A stretch of DNA of 64,000 nt from Aminobacter anthyllidis (GCF_018555685.1 NZ_JAFLWW010000012.1:62001-126000); one strand, 5' to 3'. Positions 8,638-18,537 are shown, numbered from the stretch's first letter. Numbers and translations: made by a program. The notes: generated by a model not told the origin, from the letters alone.

Positions 8638-8826
8638 ATGTCGCACGAACTCAGCCTCGCTCAGAGCCACGCCTGGAACCTCGCTCGCACCCTGATGACG
8701 CCGGTCATCCTGTTCAAGGTCAATGACAACGAGTACGGCGTTCTTCCTGCCGAAGACCTCGACGGCGACGAAGTCGAGGCGATCGCCGAATACTGCCCAT
8801 ACACAGGCGGTCGGCCGGTTCATTGA
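8638..8826 (+). CDS. Small conserved-looking protein, 62 residues
   Basis: ATG 8638 follows GGGAGC. Product begins MSHELSLAQSHAWNLARTLM and continues TPVILFKVNDNEYGVLPAED, then EVEAIAEYCPYTGG. Acidic, soluble, no signal peptide. It is the first gene of the rightward block and lies directly behind a long inverted repeat. It is followed by hairpins at 8850-8910. I do not recognise a named family. Confidence 0.6.
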   Translation: MSHELSLAQSHAWNLARTLMTPVILFKVNDNEYGVLPAEDLDGDEVEAIAEYCPYTGGRPVH

Positions 8827-8849
8827 ACCGGCCCTCTATGCCACGGCGT

Positions 8850-8910
8850 GCCGCTTGCGAGCGGCAGGCCGCAAGGGAGGCTGCGCCGCGGCGGTAGCCG
8901 CGCCCTTGCG
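8850..8910 (+). terminator. Two adjacent GC hairpins after gene 8638
   Basis: GCCGCT/AGCGGC (8850-8865, loop TGCG) is followed by CGCAAGGG (8870-8877) and CCCTTGCG (8903-8910), with an inner GGCT/AGCC pair. No T-run follows the second stem, so this could be a Rho-type or attenuating structure ahead of the Toprim gene rather than a classical terminator. Confidence 0.45.
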
Positions 8911-9004
8911 CCCTTTGCTCTTCGCGGCGGTCGCGGCGTGTTCCGCCAATTGTGGAAGAGATAGACTTGGAGAAAGGCGGACCGCAGGCTGCCAGGAGAG
9001 AAGA

Positions 9005-9907
9005 ATGGAAAAGGCGGATATAGAAGAGCTGCGCGGCCGGGTCGGCTGTGCGGCGGTGCTGGAGACGGGCGGCTTCTCGGTCGACCTCAAGGAAAGCACC
9101 CGCAAAGCGGTCAAATATCGCCGTGGCGACGATATCATCATCGTCATCCATGACGGCAAGGGATGGTTCGCCCCGTTGTCGGATGCAAAAGGCGATGTCT
9201 ATTCGCTGGTGCAGCATCTGGACGGCGGCGATTTCGTGGAGGCCTTCGTGCGGGTAGCATCGCTTGTGGGATTGGTGCCGAGCGAGCCCGAATGGAAACG
9301 GCAGCCCCGGGAGACCGAACCCGACCAGTCCGTCCCGCAACGATGGGCGAGGCGACGCAAGCCGTGGCGCGGGTCGGCGACCTGGCGCTATCTGCGCGAT
9401 GAGCGGCACATTCCCGAACAGGTCATCGCGACAGCGACCGCTCAGAACGTTCTGAGGGAAGGCCCGCGCGGCAGCATGTGGGCCGCCCACAGCGACGCGG
9501 CCGGTATCGTCACCGGCTGGGAGGAGCGCGGCCCGCAGTGGCGGGGTTTTGCGGCTGGAGGCGGCAAGATGTTGTTCCGGGTGGGGACGACGATGACAGC
9601 CACCCGCATCTGCGTCACCGAAGCGGCGATCGACGCCATGAGCCTGGCCGCGATCGAACGGATCCGGCGCGATACGCTGTATGCCAGCACCGGCGGCGGC
9701 TGGTCGCCGGCGACGGATACGGCTCTTCGCCTGTTGGGGGCAAGGCCGAACACGCGGCTTGTGGCGGCCACCGACGCCAACCCGCAAGGCGAGGCATTCG
9801 TGTCGAGGCTGCGTGAGCTTGCCGGCGAGCTCGCCTGCGACTTTGAGCGGCTGAAGCCGCGCGCCGAAGACTGGAACGCGATGCTGCAGGACGCGGCACC
9901 CGCCTGA
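9005..9907 (+). CDS. Toprim-domain protein (DUF3991/Toprim family)
   Basis: A 300-residue protein from ATG 9005 behind AGGAGAG. The N-terminal half (VDLKESTRKAVKYRRGDDII, then VQHLDGGDFVEAFVRVASLV) resembles the zinc-less primase-like fold of DUF3991 proteins, and the C-terminal half holds a Toprim core with Glu in ICVTEAAIDAMSLAA and the Asp pair region in LVAATDANPQGEAF. Such proteins are common on rhizobial plasmids and may act in priming or nicking DNA after transfer. No helicase part is present. The protein lies in the block of recipient-side genes. Confidence 0.8.
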   Translation: MEKADIEELRGRVGCAAVLETGGFSVDLKESTRKAVKYRRGDDIIIVIHDGKGWFAPLSDAKGDVYSLVQHLDGGDFVEAFVRVASLVGLVPSEPEWKRQPRETEPDQSVPQRWARRRKPWRGSATWRYLRDERHIPEQVIATATAQNVLREGPRGSMWAAHSDAAGIVTGWEERGPQWRGFAAGGGKMLFRVGTTMTATRICVTEAAIDAMSLAAIERIRRDTLYASTGGGWSPATDTALRLLGARPNTRLVAATDANPQGEAFVSRLRELAGELACDFERLKPRAEDWNAMLQDAAPA

Positions 9908-10238
9908 CGGCGCCGATCACTCAACCGCCGGCGCAAGATTGAAGATCGCTGCCAGCGCTCTGCCAATGACCATGTCAACTCGAAAGTCTGCGCCACGCGG
10001 GCATGACAGCCGGTTCGCACCGCCAAATTGGAGAGGAAGAGAGAGAAAAGGAAAGGAAACCGGGTTGCCGCATGCCCGCCGGTCGCGTGCAAGGGTGAAG
10101 CTTCGCCCGGCTGCGCCGGCCCTTGACCCGCCCGGACGGAGAGGCGGCCGCTGGGAAGGGGTCATGAAGGGCTGAAGATGATGGGCATCCACGAGGGTGT
10201 TGCGCGCTCAGGCCCGACGAGACTGAAGGAGCCCGCCG
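9908..10238 (+). other. Structured leader before DUF1419 gene
   Basis: No gene is seen. GCGCCG/CGGCGC frames 9913-9938. An imperfect inverted repeat pairs about 9995-10017 (CACGCG, GGGCATG, CCGGTT) with about 10058-10091 in reverse order. CAAGGG/CCCTTG encloses 10091-10126. A purine-rich tract (GAGAGGAAGAGAGAGAAAAG, 10031 on) lies between the arms. The layout resembles the leaders of the other genes in this block. Confidence 0.4.
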
Positions 10239-10844
10239 ATGAACCCCTTTTCTCCCATCCGCAAAATCTACCAGGGCATTGCCGACCGCCGGCAGATGTT
10301 CCGTTTGTTCGACCGCCATGCGCAGCGCCCGAACCGGGATCACGTCGATGCCCGATCTCTTTATCGCGGGGAGTGGTTTGGAGTCGCCCGCGCCGAGCAT
10401 GACTACATGCTGGAGATCCTGCCACCGCTCTGGATGCGAGGTGAGATGTTCGCGTTGCGCGAGTTCCTCACCGACAGCATCACCAGCGTCTTCTACACAC
10501 TGCGCATCGACGGCGGAACGCATTACTATCATGCCTATTGCGATCTGAATGTCGCGCGATCGCCTGCCGAAATGCGCGATGCCATCGTCGAGCGCGAGTC
10601 CTCGCCGGTGAAGGCGATGACGCGCGAAGAGCGGTTGGAGCATATCTGGAGCGCCACCCACGACGCGTATCGTGGCTATGCCGGGGATCGCTGGCTGCCC
10701 GAGCATCGCGGCAAGCGCACGGTGCTCTGTTATGGCGGCCGGCAGGGCACCACGCTGAAGCTGCTCGACGAGCTCACCGATGCTGAGATCGCGGCCAAGC
10801 TGCCGGTGCATCTGCGCCACCTTCCCCTGGCCGTTGCCGCGTGA
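10239..10844 (+). CDS. DUF1419-family protein
   Basis: A 201-residue soluble protein starting MNPFSPIRKIYQGIADRRQM and continuing FRLFDRHAQRPNRDHVDARS, a pattern I associate with DUF1419, a family seen on rhizobial plasmids and islands. ATG 10239 is preceded by GAAGGAG. No catalytic motif is visible. It forms an operon with the DUF3085 gene ten bases downstream. Function unknown. Confidence 0.7.
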   Translation: MNPFSPIRKIYQGIADRRQMFRLFDRHAQRPNRDHVDARSLYRGEWFGVARAEHDYMLEILPPLWMRGEMFALREFLTDSITSVFYTLRIDGGTHYYHAYCDLNVARSPAEMRDAIVERESSPVKAMTREERLEHIWSATHDAYRGYAGDRWLPEHRGKRTVLCYGGRQGTTLKLLDELTDAEIAAKLPVHLRHLPLAVAA

Positions 10845-10854
10845 GGGGGAAGCG

Positions 10855-11253
10855 ATGTTCACTTTTCCCATCCTTGCCGTTCGCAAGGTGATCGATTGCG
10901 GCATTGCCGATGCCGCCGCCAATGGAGGCTTCCGCAATCCCTACTATGGGACGAAGCCTGGCGAGGGCGAACGGCCCGGCCTCTGGTTGGTCGGCGACGA
11001 GGGCGTCTACATCCTGTCCAACGGCAAACTCGCCGAGGGCGCCCGCGCGCTCGTCGTCTATTCGGAACAATGCCACCCTGTCGGCAATCCCGACTGGTGG
11101 GACTACAAGCGCCGGCATTTCGGCGGTGACGACGGCATCGAATTCATCGGCGCCGAGCAACTGATCCCGCTGTTCGATCGCAACCTTCGCTGCACGCATC
11201 TCAACGTGCAGCTCACCGAGACCGAAGTCTCGCTCTCGCTGATCGCCCGCTAA
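10855..11253 (+). CDS. DUF3085-family protein
   Basis: A 132-residue soluble protein from ATG 10855 behind GAGGGGGA. Sequence runs MFTFPILAVRKVIDCGIADA, then GLWLVGDEGVYILSNGKLAE and NPDWWDYKRRHFGGDDG. I associate it with DUF3085, usually next to DUF1419 on rhizobial elements. No enzyme motif is visible. Likely translated with the gene before it. Function unknown. Confidence 0.65.
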   Translation: MFTFPILAVRKVIDCGIADAAANGGFRNPYYGTKPGEGERPGLWLVGDEGVYILSNGKLAEGARALVVYSEQCHPVGNPDWWDYKRRHFGGDDGIEFIGAEQLIPLFDRNLRCTHLNVQLTETEVSLSLIAR

Positions 11254-11337
11254 CCCCAGCCAACCTGCCAGCCTTTCACGCGGCCGCCAACGGCGTCCGC
11301 GCGATCGGGCTCGCCCTCAAATCCAAGGAGATTTTCC

Positions 11338-14300
11338 ATGGCTCATGACGACCCCTTTACCATCGACCTGTTCGGCAGCACGGCCATTTCGTCCGGGCTT
11401 GGCCTTGGCGTCACGGCTTTCGCCGCTGACTTCGGGCCGGGCGATGACAATGATCCCAATTCTTCCGCGCCTTCGCCGGTCACGCCAGCGGTTGCAGCCA
11501 TGCAACCGACGTCGAAGCCTCGACGGGGTCATGGACTGAACTTTCATCTTGCCGGCGATCGTGGGCTGGCCCGTGGCTGGAAGGATCGGGCCCGCGACAA
11601 CATCGCTTCGATCCGGCTCGCCGCCGAAATCGAGGCCGACGAGCGCCCTGCCACGCGCGAGGAGCAGGAGCGGCTGATCCGGTTCACCGGCTTCGGCGCG
11701 TCGGACCTTGCCAATGGTGTCTTCCGCCGCCCCGGCGAGAGCGATTTTCGCAAAGGCTGGGGCGAGATCGGCTCGGACCTGGAAGATGCCGTCGGCGAGA
11801 TCGACCATGCCTCGCTCGCGCGCTGCACCCAATATGCCCACTTCACCCCGGAGTTCATCATCCGGGCGATATGGTCAGGCCTCCAGCGTCTCGGATGGCG
11901 CGGCGGTCGGGTTCTTGAACCAGGCGTCGGAACGGGCCTGTTTCCGGCGCTGATGCCGCGGTCCTTGCGCGGCGTCTCCCACGTCACTGGAATCGAACTC
12001 GATCCCGTCACCGCGCGCATCGCCCGGCTGTTGCAGCCGCAAGCGCGGGTCATAAACGGCGACTTTGCCGCCACGCAGCTGCCGGCGACCTTCGACCTCG
12101 CCATCGGCAATCCGCCCTTCTCCGATCGCACGGTGCGCTCCGATCGGGCGTATCGGTCGGTGGCATTGCGGCTGCATGACTACTTCATTGCCCGGTCGGT
12201 CGATCTGCTGAAGCCTGGAGCTTTTGCCGCCTTCGTCACCAGCTCTGGCACGATGGACAAGGCAGATAGCACCGCGCGCGAGCATATTGCGAAGGCGGCC
12301 GATCTGATTGCCGCCATGCGCCTGCCCGAAGGCAGTTTCCGGGCCGACGCCGGCACCGACGTCGTGGTCGACATTTTGTTTTTCCGCAAGCGCAAGCTCA
12401 GCGAGCCAGAGGGCGACCTCTCATGGCTCGACACCGAAGAAGTTCGGGCCGCGACGCGGGATGAGGGCGCGATCCGCGTGAACCGCTGGTTCGCGCGCCA
12501 CCCGGATTTCGTACTCGGCACGCATGCCACTGTCTCGGGGCCTTATGGCGAGGCCTATTCCTGCCTGCCCCATCCCGGTGCCGATCTGGAGCGTGCGCTC
12601 ACCGCAGCGATCTCGCTCCTTCCGGAAGCCATCTATGACGGCGAGCCGGCCGAGATTGATCATGAGATTGATCACGACGCCAAGCCCAGTGCCGATGTCG
12701 TCGATGTCGTCGATACCCTGCCGGAAGGCGCCGGCGTGCGCGAGGGCAGTTTCGTCGTCGCGAAAAATACCGCCCTCGCGCAGATGATCGATGGCGCTGC
12801 GGTGACCATCACGGTGCGCAAGGGCAGGGCGAGCGAAGGCGTGCCGGAAAAGCACGCGCGTATCATCCGCAAATTGATCCCCATCCGTGATGCGGTGCGT
12901 GAAGTCCTGAAGGCCCAGGAGTTCGACCGGCCCTGGAAGCCGGCCCAGGTCAAGCTGCGCATCGCATGGTCGAATTTTGTGCGCGGCTTCGGCCCCATAA
13001 ACACGACCGTCGTTTCCACCAGCGAGGACGCCGAGACCGGCGAGGTCCGCGAAGTGCATCGCCGGCCAAACCTGCAGCCCTTCCTCGACGATCCCGATTG
13101 CTGGCTGGTCGCCTCCATCGAGGACTACGATCTCGAAACCAACACCGCCCGGCCGGGTCCGATTTTCACCGAGCGCGTCATCGCGCCGCCCGCACCACCC
13201 ATCATCACAAGTGCTGCCGATGCGCTTGCCGTCGTGCTCAACGAACGCGGCCATGTCGACGTCGATCACATCGCCGAATTGCTGCACGCCGATACCGAAG
13301 CCGTCATCACCGAACTCGGCGACGCCATCTACCGCGATCCCGAGACCGGTTCGTGGCAAACGGCCGACGCCTATCTCTCCGGTCAGGTCCGCGACAAGTT
13401 AAAGGTCGCGGAAGCCGCAGCCGCACTCGACCCAATTTTCGAGCGCAATGTCCGCGCCCTGGTCGAGGTTCAGCCGGCCGATCTTCGGCCTTCCGATATT
13501 ACCGCCCGTCTTGGCGCACCATGGATACCCGCCGCCGATGTTGTCGCCTTCATCAAGGAGACGATGGGTGCCGAGATCAGGATCCATCATATGCCGGAGC
13601 TGGCATCGTGGACCGTTGAAGCCCGGCAATTGGGATGGATGGCGGCCGGCACGTCCGAATGGGGCACCGATCGCCGTCATGCCGGCGAGCTCCTAGCCGA
13701 CGCGCTGAACAGCCGGGTGCCGCAGATCTTCGATACGGTGAAAGAGGGCCCTGCTGAAAAGCGCGTGCTCAATGTTGTGGATACGGAGGCCGCCAAGGAA
13801 AAGCTGCACAAGATTAAGACCGCTTTCCAGAACTGGATCTGGTCCGCTCCCGACCGAACCGACCGGCTGGCTCGGGTCTACAATGACCGCTTCAACAACA
13901 TCGCTCCCCGAAGATTCGACGGGGATCACCTGCAGCTTCCAGGCGCCTCCGGCGCCTTTTCTCTTTATGGACACCAGAAGCGCGGTATCTGGCGTATCGT
14001 CTCGGCCGGCTCGACCTACCTCGCCCACGCCGTCGGCGCCGGCAAGACCATGACGATTGCCGCGGCCGTCATGGAGCAGCGCCGGCTTGGGCTGATTGCC
14101 AAGGCCATGTTGGTCGTTCCCGGTCATTGCCTTGCACAGGTGGCCCGCGAATTTCTGGCGCTCTACCCGACCGCGCGAATCCTCGTCGCCGATGAGACGA
14201 ATTTTTCTTTAGCCAAGCGACATCGCTTCCTGTCGCGTGCGGCGACGGCGACCTGGGACGCGATCATCATCACCCACAGCGCCTTCCGCTTCATCGGCGT

Positions 14301-16449
14301 GCCGTCCGCCTTCGAGCAGCAGATGATCCACGACGAGCTGGAACTCTACGAAACGCTGCTGACCAAGGCCGAGAGCGATGACCGCGTCTCGCGCAAGCGT
14401 CTCGAGCGGCTGAAGGAGGGGCTCAGGGAACGGCTGGAGGCGCTGGCGACCCGCAAGGACGACCTGCTCACCATCGCCGAGATCGGCGTCGATCAGATCA
14501 TCGTCGACGAAGCGCAGGAGTTCAGGAAGCTTTCCTTCGCCACCAACATGTCGACACTCAAGGGCGTCGATCCGAACGGCTCGCAGCGGGCCTGGGACCT
14601 TTATGTCAAATCCCGGTTCGTCGAGACGAAGAATCCGGGCCGGGCGCTCGTGCTGGCCTCCGGCACGCCGATCACCAACACGCTTGGCGAGATGTTCTCG
14701 GTGCAGCGTTATCTCGGTTACGAGGCGCTGCTTCAGCGCGGCCTGCACGAGTTCGACGCCTGGGCTTCGACCTTCGGCGACGTCACGACTGAACTCGAAT
14801 TGCAGCCATCCGGCAAATACAAGCCGGTGACGCGCTTCGCAACCTTCGTCAACGTGCCGGAGCTGATCGCCATGTTCCGCTCCTTCGCGGATGTGGTGAT
14901 GCCGCAAGACCTGCGGGACTATGTGAAGGTGCCGGCGCTTTCGACCGGCGCACGTCAGATCATCACCGCCAAGCCGTCCGCGGCCTTCAGGCGCTACCAG
15001 ATGGTGCTCGATGCCCGCATCAAGGCCATCGAGGAACGCGACCGTCCGGCAGAACCTGGTGACGACATCCTGCTCTCGGTCATCACCGACGGCCGGCACG
15101 CCGCGATCGACCTGCGGCTGGTCGATCCGGACGATGACAATGAGCCGGACAACAAGCTCAACGCCCTGATCGGCAATGCCTTCCGTATCTGGCAAGAAAC
15201 AGCGCAAAGCAGCTATGCCCGCGCCGACGGCAAGCCGTTCGAGCTTGCCGGCGCAGCGCAGATGATTTTTTCCGATCTCGGCACGATCAGCGTCGAGAAG
15301 ACCAGAGGCTTCTCGGCCTATCGCTGGATTCGCGACGAGCTGGTCCGCAGGGGCGTTCCGGCATCGGAAATTGCCTTCATGCAGGATTTCAGGAAGTCGG
15401 AGGCCAAGCAGCGCCTGTTCGGAGACGTGCGCGCTGGAAAAATCCGGTTTCTGATCGGCTCCTCCGACACGATGGGCACCGGCGTCAACGCGCAGCTTCG
15501 CCTCAAGGCGCTGCATCATCTCGATGTGCCGTGGCTTCCCTCCCAGATCGAGCAGCGCGAAGGTCGTATCCTGCGGCAGGGCAACCAGCACGATGTCATC
15601 GATATCTTCGCCTACGCCACGGAGGGATCGATGGACGCCCAGATGTGGCAGAACAACGAGCGCAAGGCCCGGTTCATCGCGGCCGCCCTGTCCGGTGACA
15701 CGTCCATTCGGCGGCTGGAGGATATGGGTGAGGGGCAGGCCAACCAGTTCGCCATGGCCAAGGCGATCGCCTCGGGCGATCCGCGTCTGATGCAGAAGGC
15801 AGGTCTGGAGGCAGACATTGCCCGTCTGGAGCGCCTTCGCGCGGCCCACATCGATGATGAGCACGCCGTTCGACGGCAGATCCGCGATGCCGAGCGCGAT
15901 ATCGAATACTCGACCCGGCGCATCGGCGAGGTCGGAAAGGATATCGAGCGCCTCGTGCCGACGACCGGCGACGGGTTCAGCATGGTGGTTGGGGGCGAGG
16001 CGTTCACTGAGCGCAAACTCGCTGGTCGCGCGCTGATGAAGGAAATCCTGACTCTCGTGCAGCTTCACCAGGAAGGCAAAACCCCTATAGCCTGCATCGG
16101 CGGGTTCAATTTCGAATATTCCGGCGAGCGTTTCGGCAAGGACGGCTACCGCTATGCCACCATGCTGGTGCGCACCGGCGTCGATCATGAGATTGAGCTC
16201 GCGGTGACCACCACGCCGCTTGGTGCGATTTCTCGCCTCGAGCATGCCTTGGCCGGCTTCGAGGGCGAGCAGGTACAATACCGCCAGCGTCTTGAGGATG
16301 CCGAGCGCAGGCTCATCTCCTATCGCTGTCGTCAGGGCGGCGAGTTCGGATTATCTGGTGAACTGGCCGAGAAGCGCCGGCAGCTTGCGGAAATCGAAAC
16401 CGATCTCGCGTCCTTGACTGATGGCCGGGATCAGCGTGCTGCCGCGTAG
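11338..16449 (+). CDS. DarB-like fusion of N6-adenine methylase and SNF2-type helicase
   Basis: A 1703-residue protein from ATG 11338 behind AAGGAG. SAM motif I is LEPGVGTG (about 193-200) and the N6-adenine catalytic motif is NPPF (258-261). The helicase part has Walker A AHAVGAGKT near residue 900, Walker B VDEAQEF near 1056, motif III-like LASGTPITN, and motif VI QREGRILRQGN near 1405. A coiled-coil tail follows (LEADIARLERLRAAHIDDEH). The same layout is known in phage P1 DarB, which shields incoming DNA from restriction, and in large plasmid proteins of rhizobia. Here it likely protects or modifies transferred DNA. It is the largest gene of the window and has its own terminator. Confidence 0.85.
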   Translation: MAHDDPFTIDLFGSTAISSGLGLGVTAFAADFGPGDDNDPNSSAPSPVTPAVAAMQPTSKPRRGHGLNFHLAGDRGLARGWKDRARDNIASIRLAAEIEADERPATREEQERLIRFTGFGASDLANGVFRRPGESDFRKGWGEIGSDLEDAVGEIDHASLARCTQYAHFTPEFIIRAIWSGLQRLGWRGGRVLEPGVGTGLFPALMPRSLRGVSHVTGIELDPVTARIARLLQPQARVINGDFAATQLPATFDLAIGNPPFSDRTVRSDRAYRSVALRLHDYFIARSVDLLKPGAFAAFVTSSGTMDKADSTAREHIAKAADLIAAMRLPEGSFRADAGTDVVVDILFFRKRKLSEPEGDLSWLDTEEVRAATRDEGAIRVNRWFARHPDFVLGTHATVSGPYGEAYSCLPHPGADLERALTAAISLLPEAIYDGEPAEIDHEIDHDAKPSADVVDVVDTLPEGAGVREGSFVVAKNTALAQMIDGAAVTITVRKGRASEGVPEKHARIIRKLIPIRDAVREVLKAQEFDRPWKPAQVKLRIAWSNFVRGFGPINTTVVSTSEDAETGEVREVHRRPNLQPFLDDPDCWLVASIEDYDLETNTARPGPIFTERVIAPPAPPIITSAADALAVVLNERGHVDVDHIAELLHADTEAVITELGDAIYRDPETGSWQTADAYLSGQVRDKLKVAEAAAALDPIFERNVRALVEVQPADLRPSDITARLGAPWIPAADVVAFIKETMGAEIRIHHMPELASWTVEARQLGWMAAGTSEWGTDRRHAGELLADALNSRVPQIFDTVKEGPAEKRVLNVVDTEAAKEKLHKIKTAFQNWIWSAPDRTDRLARVYNDRFNNIAPRRFDGDHLQLPGASGAFSLYGHQKRGIWRIVSAGSTYLAHAVGAGKTMTIAAAVMEQRRLGLIAKAMLVVPGHCLAQVAREFLALYPTARILVADETNFSLAKRHRFLSRAATATWDAIIITHSAFRFIGVPSAFEQQMIHDELELYETLLTKAESDDRVSRKRLERLKEGLRERLEALATRKDDLLTIAEIGVDQIIVDEAQEFRKLSFATNMSTLKGVDPNGSQRAWDLYVKSRFVETKNPGRALVLASGTPITNTLGEMFSVQRYLGYEALLQRGLHEFDAWASTFGDVTTELELQPSGKYKPVTRFATFVNVPELIAMFRSFADVVMPQDLRDYVKVPALSTGARQIITAKPSAAFRRYQMVLDARIKAIEERDRPAEPGDDILLSVITDGRHAAIDLRLVDPDDDNEPDNKLNALIGNAFRIWQETAQSSYARADGKPFELAGAAQMIFSDLGTISVEKTRGFSAYRWIRDELVRRGVPASEIAFMQDFRKSEAKQRLFGDVRAGKIRFLIGSSDTMGTGVNAQLRLKALHHLDVPWLPSQIEQREGRILRQGNQHDVIDIFAYATEGSMDAQMWQNNERKARFIAAALSGDTSIRRLEDMGEGQANQFAMAKAIASGDPRLMQKAGLEADIARLERLRAAHIDDEHAVRRQIRDAERDIEYSTRRIGEVGKDIERLVPTTGDGFSMVVGGEAFTERKLAGRALMKEILTLVQLHQEGKTPIACIGGFNFEYSGERFGKDGYRYATMLVRTGVDHEIELAVTTTPLGAISRLEHALAGFEGEQVQYRQRLEDAERRLISYRCRQGGEFGLSGELAEKRRQLAEIETDLASLTDGRDQRAAA

Positions 16450-16662
16450 CAGGCTCGATACACGCTGCCGATCATTGTCAGCCATTGACCGGGGGCAAAG
16501 GTTCAAGGCCGCTCGGTGCAGGCGATGCAGGAGGTGCGCCGTACTGCTTACCCATGTTGATGCCACGTTTGGGTCATACTCGGGTCCGGCCAGCCAGACC
16601 ACATGACGTAACGTCAAGAATCAGCTAACTGGATCATCGCGGCGGACCTGATTGGACCGTCC
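16450..16662. other. Non-coding stretch after DarB-like gene
   Basis: No gene or ribosome site is apparent between the DarB-like stop and the terminator at 16663. Confidence 0.4.
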
Positions 16663-16709
16663 GGCCGGCGCCTGCCAGAGCCCCCCGCAAAAGCAGGCGC
16701 CGGCCTTTT
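16663..16709 (+). terminator. Rho-independent terminator
   Basis: GGCCGGCGCCTGC (16663-16675) and GCAGGCGCCGGCC (16693-16705) form a perfect 13-base stem followed by TTTTA. It closes the DarB-like transcript. Confidence 0.85.
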
Positions 16710-16774
16710 AGCGCTTGAGAGGCGAGCAATCATATTGTTTCGTCTTGTCCCCATCCAGACACGAGGCAGTTGCG

Positions 16775-16963
16775 ATGGACGACACCAAAGGCTGCGCGAA
16801 CCACACGTCCGTCGAGATAGTCGAGGCCATGGGCGAGTGGTTCGTCCGTGTTGTTGGGAACGGCGAAGAACTTACCCGATCATTCGACCTAGAATCGGTC
16901 GCCCTTGCCTTCGCGGAAGGCCAGCGGACACGCCTAGGGCTTAAGGACTTCAAGCGGATCTGA
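16775..16963 (+). CDS. Unrecognised 62-residue protein
   Basis: ATG 16775 gives MDDTKGCANHTSVEIVEAMG, then EWFVRVVGNGEELTRSFDLE and SVALAFAEGQRTRLGLKDF. Small, soluble and mixed alpha/beta; the strand-turn-strand and helix pattern is that of a compact folded domain. GAGGCAG upstream is a weak ribosome site. It sits alone between a terminator and the MucR-like gene. Confidence 0.5.
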   Translation: MDDTKGCANHTSVEIVEAMGEWFVRVVGNGEELTRSFDLESVALAFAEGQRTRLGLKDFKRI

Positions 16964-17137
16964 CCCGACTTCCGCGTTCACACCATAGCCGCCTAAATTC
17001 AGTCTGCTATCGATCCGTTGCGGGATGGCCCGCCGCAAAGCCGGCCGCCATCATTGGCTCAGAATAGATCAGGCCCGGTTGCGTACTGGACAGTGCTCAA
17101 ATAGAGATGAGACAAATCAGACAAAAGGACCGACACA

Positions 17138-17617
17138 TTGACAAAAGAATCCGACCAACTCCCCGCCGAACTAGCCGAGCTTACTGCGGAGATTGTGTCC
17201 GCCTACGTAAGTAAGAACCCTGTGCCGGCAACCGGTCTGCCTGAACTAATCGCATCCGTGCACAAGTCTCTGTCCGGGCTTGGTACGCCGATCGCGCCTG
17301 TCGTTGAGCCGCAAACTCCCGCGGTCAACCCGAAGAAGTCGGTGACGCCAGATTTCATTATCTGCCTCGAAGACGGCAAGAAGTTCAAATCCTTGAAGCG
17401 GCACCTTAGCACGGACTTCGGTCTGACGCCGGACGCCTATCGCGAGAAGTGGGGCTTGCCGCGCGACTATCCCATGACGGCCCCGAATTACGCCGCCCAG
17501 CGCTCGCAACTGGCGAAGTCCATCGGGCTTGGCCGCAAGGCTGAACCCGTCGCACCAGCCAAGAAGGCACCTGCGAAGCGGAAACCCAAAGCGTCCGCAC
17601 CACCTGACGCTATGTAA
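17138..17617 (+). CDS. MucR/Ros-family transcriptional regulator
   Basis: A 159-residue protein, TTG start at 17138 behind AGGA. The N-terminal part (ELTAEIVSAYVSKNPVPA) matches the oligomerising region of MucR. Residues about 75-120 (IICLEDGKKFKSLKRHLSTD, then YREKWGLPRDYPMTAPNYA) are the Ros/MucR DNA-binding zinc-finger domain. The usual second His region reads HLSTDFG, so zinc ligands differ from the textbook Ros finger, as in several MucR paralogues. The C-terminal tail is Lys/Ala/Pro rich. MucR proteins silence AT-rich horizontally acquired DNA, so it may control this element. Confidence 0.88.
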   Translation: MTKESDQLPAELAELTAEIVSAYVSKNPVPATGLPELIASVHKSLSGLGTPIAPVVEPQTPAVNPKKSVTPDFIICLEDGKKFKSLKRHLSTDFGLTPDAYREKWGLPRDYPMTAPNYAAQRSQLAKSIGLGRKAEPVAPAKKAPAKRKPKASAPPDAM

Positions 17618-17661
17618 CGACCCAGCTGTGTCAAGGCGCGGCGGATTCCAATCCCGCCCGT

Positions 17662-17711
17662 GGCCGGCGCCATTCGGATAAGCTTCAGCGAGGGCGCCGG
17701 CCTTTGTTCTT
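17662..17711 (+). terminator. Rho-independent terminator after mucR-like gene
   Basis: GGCCGGCGCC (17662-17671) and GGCGCCGGCC (17693-17702) are a perfect 10-base stem followed by TTTGTTCTT. Confidence 0.75.
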
Positions 17712-18537
17712 AGCGTGGCGGAACTCGCCGGGCGAAGAAACCCCAACCACCTCAAGCCCGGCGAGCCTACACCTGATCAAAGTAGGCGATCAGGACCGGG
17801 ATCAACCGGCACTACGTCCGAAGCAAGAGCAATGCCAGCACTTTGGTCCCGAAATGGGACAATACCGGGGTCCCCCGTCAGCAGCCGGGTTTCTCGTCAG
17901 AAACAACAAACATAGAACAAAAACCTGGTGGGCTGTCGCCACGGGAGCCGCCGCGCCGAGACAGAGAACCGTCCACCGACCTGCGAGGGCTGATTGATGT
18001 CGACAAGACAGCATAGGCTGCGTTCGGCAAGCGCTCAACGAAGTGGGCGAAAACAGCCGTGACCAGGATGGAGCGAGCCGGGTTGAGGAAATGGCGCGGC
18101 TGGCCATCTGCGCCTATCCTGCGATCAGGGAAAGCAATGCTTGGGCTAAGGCCCGATATCGTTTTGAGTTCGAGCGCGCGGCTTCGCTCAACTCTATGGA
18201 AGGGTTGAGATGGACTGCCTGTTAGCCTCCATCAGATGGTTCGGAGTTCGCCGCTCGACGTCTTCTGGAACTTTTGTCCTGCACCAGTTTGTAGCTGACC
18301 TTCTGACCATGAATGGGTGACGTCATGATCACAGCCCGACAGCTTCGAGCCGCTGGAGGGCTCCTTGCGGCGTCCGTAGGTTCAAAGACGTTAACCTTCG
18401 GTTTGGCGTGCAAAATTTTCCGTCTATCTCCATACCCCGGTCTATGTCGCAGGGATGAGGAAAGGAAAACGGAGGAGGAATAAAACCCGCTCGCAGATCG
18501 GGCGAGCCGCTGACGCTGGCGCTCAACCGCGCCGCTC
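17712..18537. other. Gene-poor region of about 0.8 kb
   Basis: No frame has a credible ribosome site or family match. It contains one octamer TATCCTGC (18115-18122) equal to the nic core of RP4-type origins, which by chance is expected about twice in a window this size. A purine-rich tract (18455-18481, GATGAGGAAAGGAAAACGGA) leads into the ParB-like leader, as in the leader at 10031. Confidence 0.4.

Noticed and set aside
14209..16278. Leftward open frame of 689 codons
   Set aside because: It is exactly antisense to the DarB-like gene; its length comes from the codon bias of the real gene. No ribosome site or family motif.
18115..18122. TATCCTGC, equal to the RP4-type nic core
   Set aside because: An octamer is expected about twice by chance in this window on both strands, no flanking inverted repeat fits, and the relaxase gene is 12 kb away.
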